This document shows positions 61,926 through 64,000 of a DNA stretch of 64,000 nt, in pieces (the first letter of the stretch is position 1; each line of letters begins with the position of its first letter). The notes beneath the pieces were generated by a model. The model was not told the DNA's origin and searched no databases. It worked only from the letters and a program-made list of their open reading frames with translations. This stretch comes from Candidatus Amarobacillus elongatus. GTDB lineage: Bacteria; Chloroflexota; Dehalococcoidia; Tepidiformales; Tepidiformaceae. The position numbers and the translations under genes were made by a program. The DNA is taken from positions 11,174 to 75,173 of the forward strand of contig JADJBX010000010.1 of assembly GCA_016703545.1 (NCBI GenBank), written 5' to 3'.

Positions 61926-63185
61926 ATGCTTGACGCCATCGACATCACGGTCACCGGCGGCGTTGGCGGGCATGGGCTCGTCAGCTACCACCGAGAAAAG
62001 TTCGTGCCGCAGGGCGGCCCCGATGGCGGCGACGGCGGCCGTGGCGGCCGCGTCTACCTCCGCGCTATCGACGACCTCTACACCCTCGAACAGTACCGTG
62101 CGAAGCGCCGCTTCCACGCCGGCAACGGCGGCAACGGCGGCCCCAACCTGCGCACCGGCGCCCACGGCGACGACCTCGTCCTCGAAGTCCCCGCCGGCAC
62201 CGTCGTCATCGATATCGCGGACGACTCCGTTCTCGCCGACCTCAAGAAGGTCGGCGATGAGGTCCTCGTCGCCCACGGCGGGCGCGGCGGCTGGGGCAAC
62301 AAGCGCTTCGCCACCAGCACCAACAAGACCCCTTCGTACAGCCAGAAAGGGCAGGAGGGCGAGGAGGTCCACGTCCGCCTCGAACTCCGGCTGCTTGCCG
62401 ATGTCGGCCTCCTTGGGCTGCCAAACGCCGGCAAATCCACCCTCCTCGCGGCCGTTTCGAACGCGAAACCGAAGATCGCCGATTACGCCTTCACCACCCT
62501 CGAACCGATGCTCGGCGTCGTGAACTCCGGCTTCGACCGCTTCACCCTCGCCGACCTCCCCGGGCTCGTCTAAGGTGCGAGCGAGGGGTACGGGCTCGGG
62601 TTCGAATTCCTCAAGCACATCCGCCGCTGCCGCGTGCTCCTGCACGTCATCGATTGCAGCTCGCCCGACCCCGTGACCGACTACGAACTGATCGAAAGCG
62701 AAGTCCGCGCCTACGACCCGAAGCTGGAGTCAGTCGCGCGCGTCATCGCCGTGACGAAAGCCGACCTCGACCTGGATACGGCGAAAGCGGCCGCCGAGAC
62801 CCTCGCCGCCCACGTCGGCCAGCCCGTGCGCGCCATCTCCGCCGACGACGGCATGGGGACGGGCGCCCTGATGGCCGAACTGATGGCGCTCGTCGCCGCC
62901 GAACGCGCGAAAGCCGACGCGGAGGACCCGCTCGAAATCCCCGTCCTGCGCCCGGAATCGCGCGAGCGCTTCACCATCGAACCCGCCGGCGAAGGCCGCT
63001 GGGAGGTCGAAGGCCGCCGCGTCGTCACCTTCGTCGAGATGATGGACACCGAGATGGAAGGCGCCTACGACGAAGTCCAGCGGCGCCTCGACCGCTGGGG
63101 GCTCGTTAAGGCCCTCCGCCGCGCCGGCGCCAAAGCGGGCGACACCATCGTGTTCGGGGAGAGCTCGATCGAGTTTGAGGGGTAG
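61926..63185 (+). CDS. obgE: Obg/CgtA GTPase with in-frame TAA
   Basis: Obg is a ribosome-associated GTPase, essential in most bacteria. The Gly-rich Obg fold (GGDGGRGGRVYLRAI) occupies the first 155 residues. The G domain has GLPNAGKSTLL (G1) and LADLPGLV (G3), and a C-terminal OCT domain (RWEVEGRRVVTFVEMMDTE) ends the protein. Codon 216, where the family has Glu (GLIEGAS), reads TAA at 62571-62573. Translation in the same frame then continues perfectly as GASEGYGLGFEFLKHIRRCRVLLHVID. GAA to TAA is one substitution. Confidence 0.9.
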
Positions 63186-63186
63186 G

Positions 63187-63221
63187 AGTGCTGAGTGCTG
63201 AGTGCTGAGTGCTGAGTGCTG
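63187..63221. repeat. Heptamer repeat island 8 (AGTGCTG type)
   Basis: Five perfect AGTGCTG units begin 2 bp after the obg stop. This is the reverse complement of the CTCAGCACT family of islands 1, 6 and 7. Confidence 0.85.
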
Positions 63222-63274
63222 AGAGTGCCGCACGCCGACAGCCGGAGGTGGACATTCGACCGTTCACGCCCCGG

Positions 63275-63997
63275 CTACCTCGTTTCGAATCCGTTCACCG
63301 TTGCCGTGAACTCGCCGGGCGCGTCCGAGTAGACGAAGAAGATCGAGTGCGGCGGCAGGTGCCGGGAAAGGGTGAAGCTGACGGTCGCGCCGGGGGCGAT
63401 TTCGCGGGAGAGGCCCGGCGGGCGGGCGGGGGGTGCGGCGCCTTCCGCCACCACGGGCGCCTCCACCGGCCGGCCCGTCGCCCAGAAGACGAGCCGCGGC
63501 TCCCCGGGGCGCGTCCACGCGCGGATCTGGCCGCCGTCCTGGGGGAGTCCGCGTCCACCCTCGCCCGTGAACGCCTGCCCCACGCCGACTTCTTCAATCA
63601 TCTGCACGAGGCCGAACCGCACCGGCGCCGACGACGTGTTGGTCACGCGCACGGTGATGCGCGCATCGCCCTTCGCCGCCCGCGTGTACGTCAGTCGCGG
63701 GTCGAGGGGCACTCGCGGCATCGCCACCTCAACCGACAGGTAGCGCGGTCCGACCCCCGCGGCGATATCGGCAATCACGAACACGACCAGGCCGAGGAAC
63801 AGCACACCGGCGACCCCCAGGCAGCCAATCGCCAGCTTCGACCGCTCGCGACCGAACGCCACCGCCTTCACCACCGCAGCCGTCGCCACGAGCCCCGAAA
63901 CGAGGGCGAGCAGCAGTACCGGGAACCCGAGCCGCACGCCATCCTCACCCATCACCGCGAGCACACCCGCGTACGCCGCCAGTGCCACCAGCGACAC
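63275..63997 (-). CDS. Membrane protein with exported beta domain, possibly cut by window edge
   Basis: At least 240 residues. Three hydrophobic segments come at the start (LVALAAYAGVLAVMG, FPVLLLALVSGLVATAAVVKAVA, IGCLGVAGVLFLGLVVFVIADIAAG), then a beta-rich outer domain (ARITVRVTNTSSAPVRFGLVQMI, ATVSFTLSRHLPPHSIFFVYSD). No family recognised. A GTG at 63997 opens the visible frame, but the real start may lie beyond base 64000. Confidence 0.65.
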   Translation of the reverse strand: MSLVALAAYAGVLAVMGEDGVRLGFPVLLLALVSGLVATAAVVKAVAFGRERSKLAIGCLGVAGVLFLGLVVFVIADIAAGVGPRYLSVEVAMPRVPLDPRLTYTRAAKGDARITVRVTNTSSAPVRFGLVQMIEEVGVGQAFTGEGGRGLPQDGGQIRAWTRPGEPRLVFWATGRPVEAPVVAEGAAPPARPPGLSREIAPGATVSFTLSRHLPPHSIFFVYSDAPGEFTATVNGFETR

Positions 63998-64000
63998 CGC

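Noticed and set aside
62571..62573. Recoded stop codon (selenocysteine) in obg
   Set aside because: The codon is TAA, not TGA, and no hairpin of SECIS type follows.
62590..62615. tRNA-like string GGTTCGAATTCC
   Set aside because: It lies inside the obg coding frame and has no flanking acceptor or anticodon stems. I found no tRNA anywhere in the window.

Overview
The window is about 70% G+C by eye and is packed with genes on both strands. It uses ATG, GTG and some TTG starts. The gene set suggests a free-living Gram-positive-like or monoderm heterotroph, most simply a Chloroflexota relative (Dehalococcoidia/Tepidiforma-like). The pointers are a groEL under a perfect CIRCE element, Thr/Pro-rich linkers in exported proteins, many acyl-CoA enzymes scattered as single genes, and heptamer repeat islands. 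No rRNA gene is present, so this placement is inference. I saw no tRNA, CRISPR array or transposase.

Layout. 1-2264: a CoA-transferase (cut by the left edge) divergent from an APH-family kinase. 2271-8197: an exopolysaccharide block (MFS protein, two glycosyltransferases, a Wzz-like chain-length protein, a divergent O-antigen-ligase-like polymerase). 8240-15746: metabolic and signalling singletons (MoaD-like protein, thioesterase, HDOD-GGDEF protein, ribD, EVE protein, biotin carboxylase/BCCP, gamma carbonic anhydrase, phosphatase). 15848-29699: an exported lipase-like protein, transporters, a patatin, an SDR, a ketosynthase-like protein without catalytic residues, a cyclase, a dioxygenase, and an HxlR regulator divergent from a drug exporter. 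29786-37344: cell wall and housekeeping (class B PBP, TIM-barrel lipoprotein, PAP2, CorA, prmA, thrB, rlmE). 37385-39044: an accessory island bounded by 37-bp direct repeats, holding an EVE-domain/PD-(D/E)XK-like nuclease candidate and a Cys-rich protein. 39048-50001: small membrane proteins, rplK-rplA, acyl-CoA enzymes, a glycosyltransferase, a LacI regulator and a tandem NUDIX protein. 50151-57477: hydrolase, phosphatase, tandem Usp, a pseudo-PP2C/beta-propeller membrane protein and an acyl-CoA ligase. 57548-64000: XdhC, groEL, clpS, obg and a membrane protein.

Three features run through the whole window. (1) Many genes have a TANNNT hexamer 6-8 nt before the start codon, as expected for leaderless transcripts. 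(2) Intergenic islands of 7-bp-period repeats with at least six different unit sequences recur; one of them has tandemly duplicated the 3' end of clpS. (3) Five genes carry a one-base frameshift and obg carries an in-frame TAA. Several of these are housekeeping genes and some shifts sit in homopolymers, so base-level assembly error must be excluded before any biological reading.
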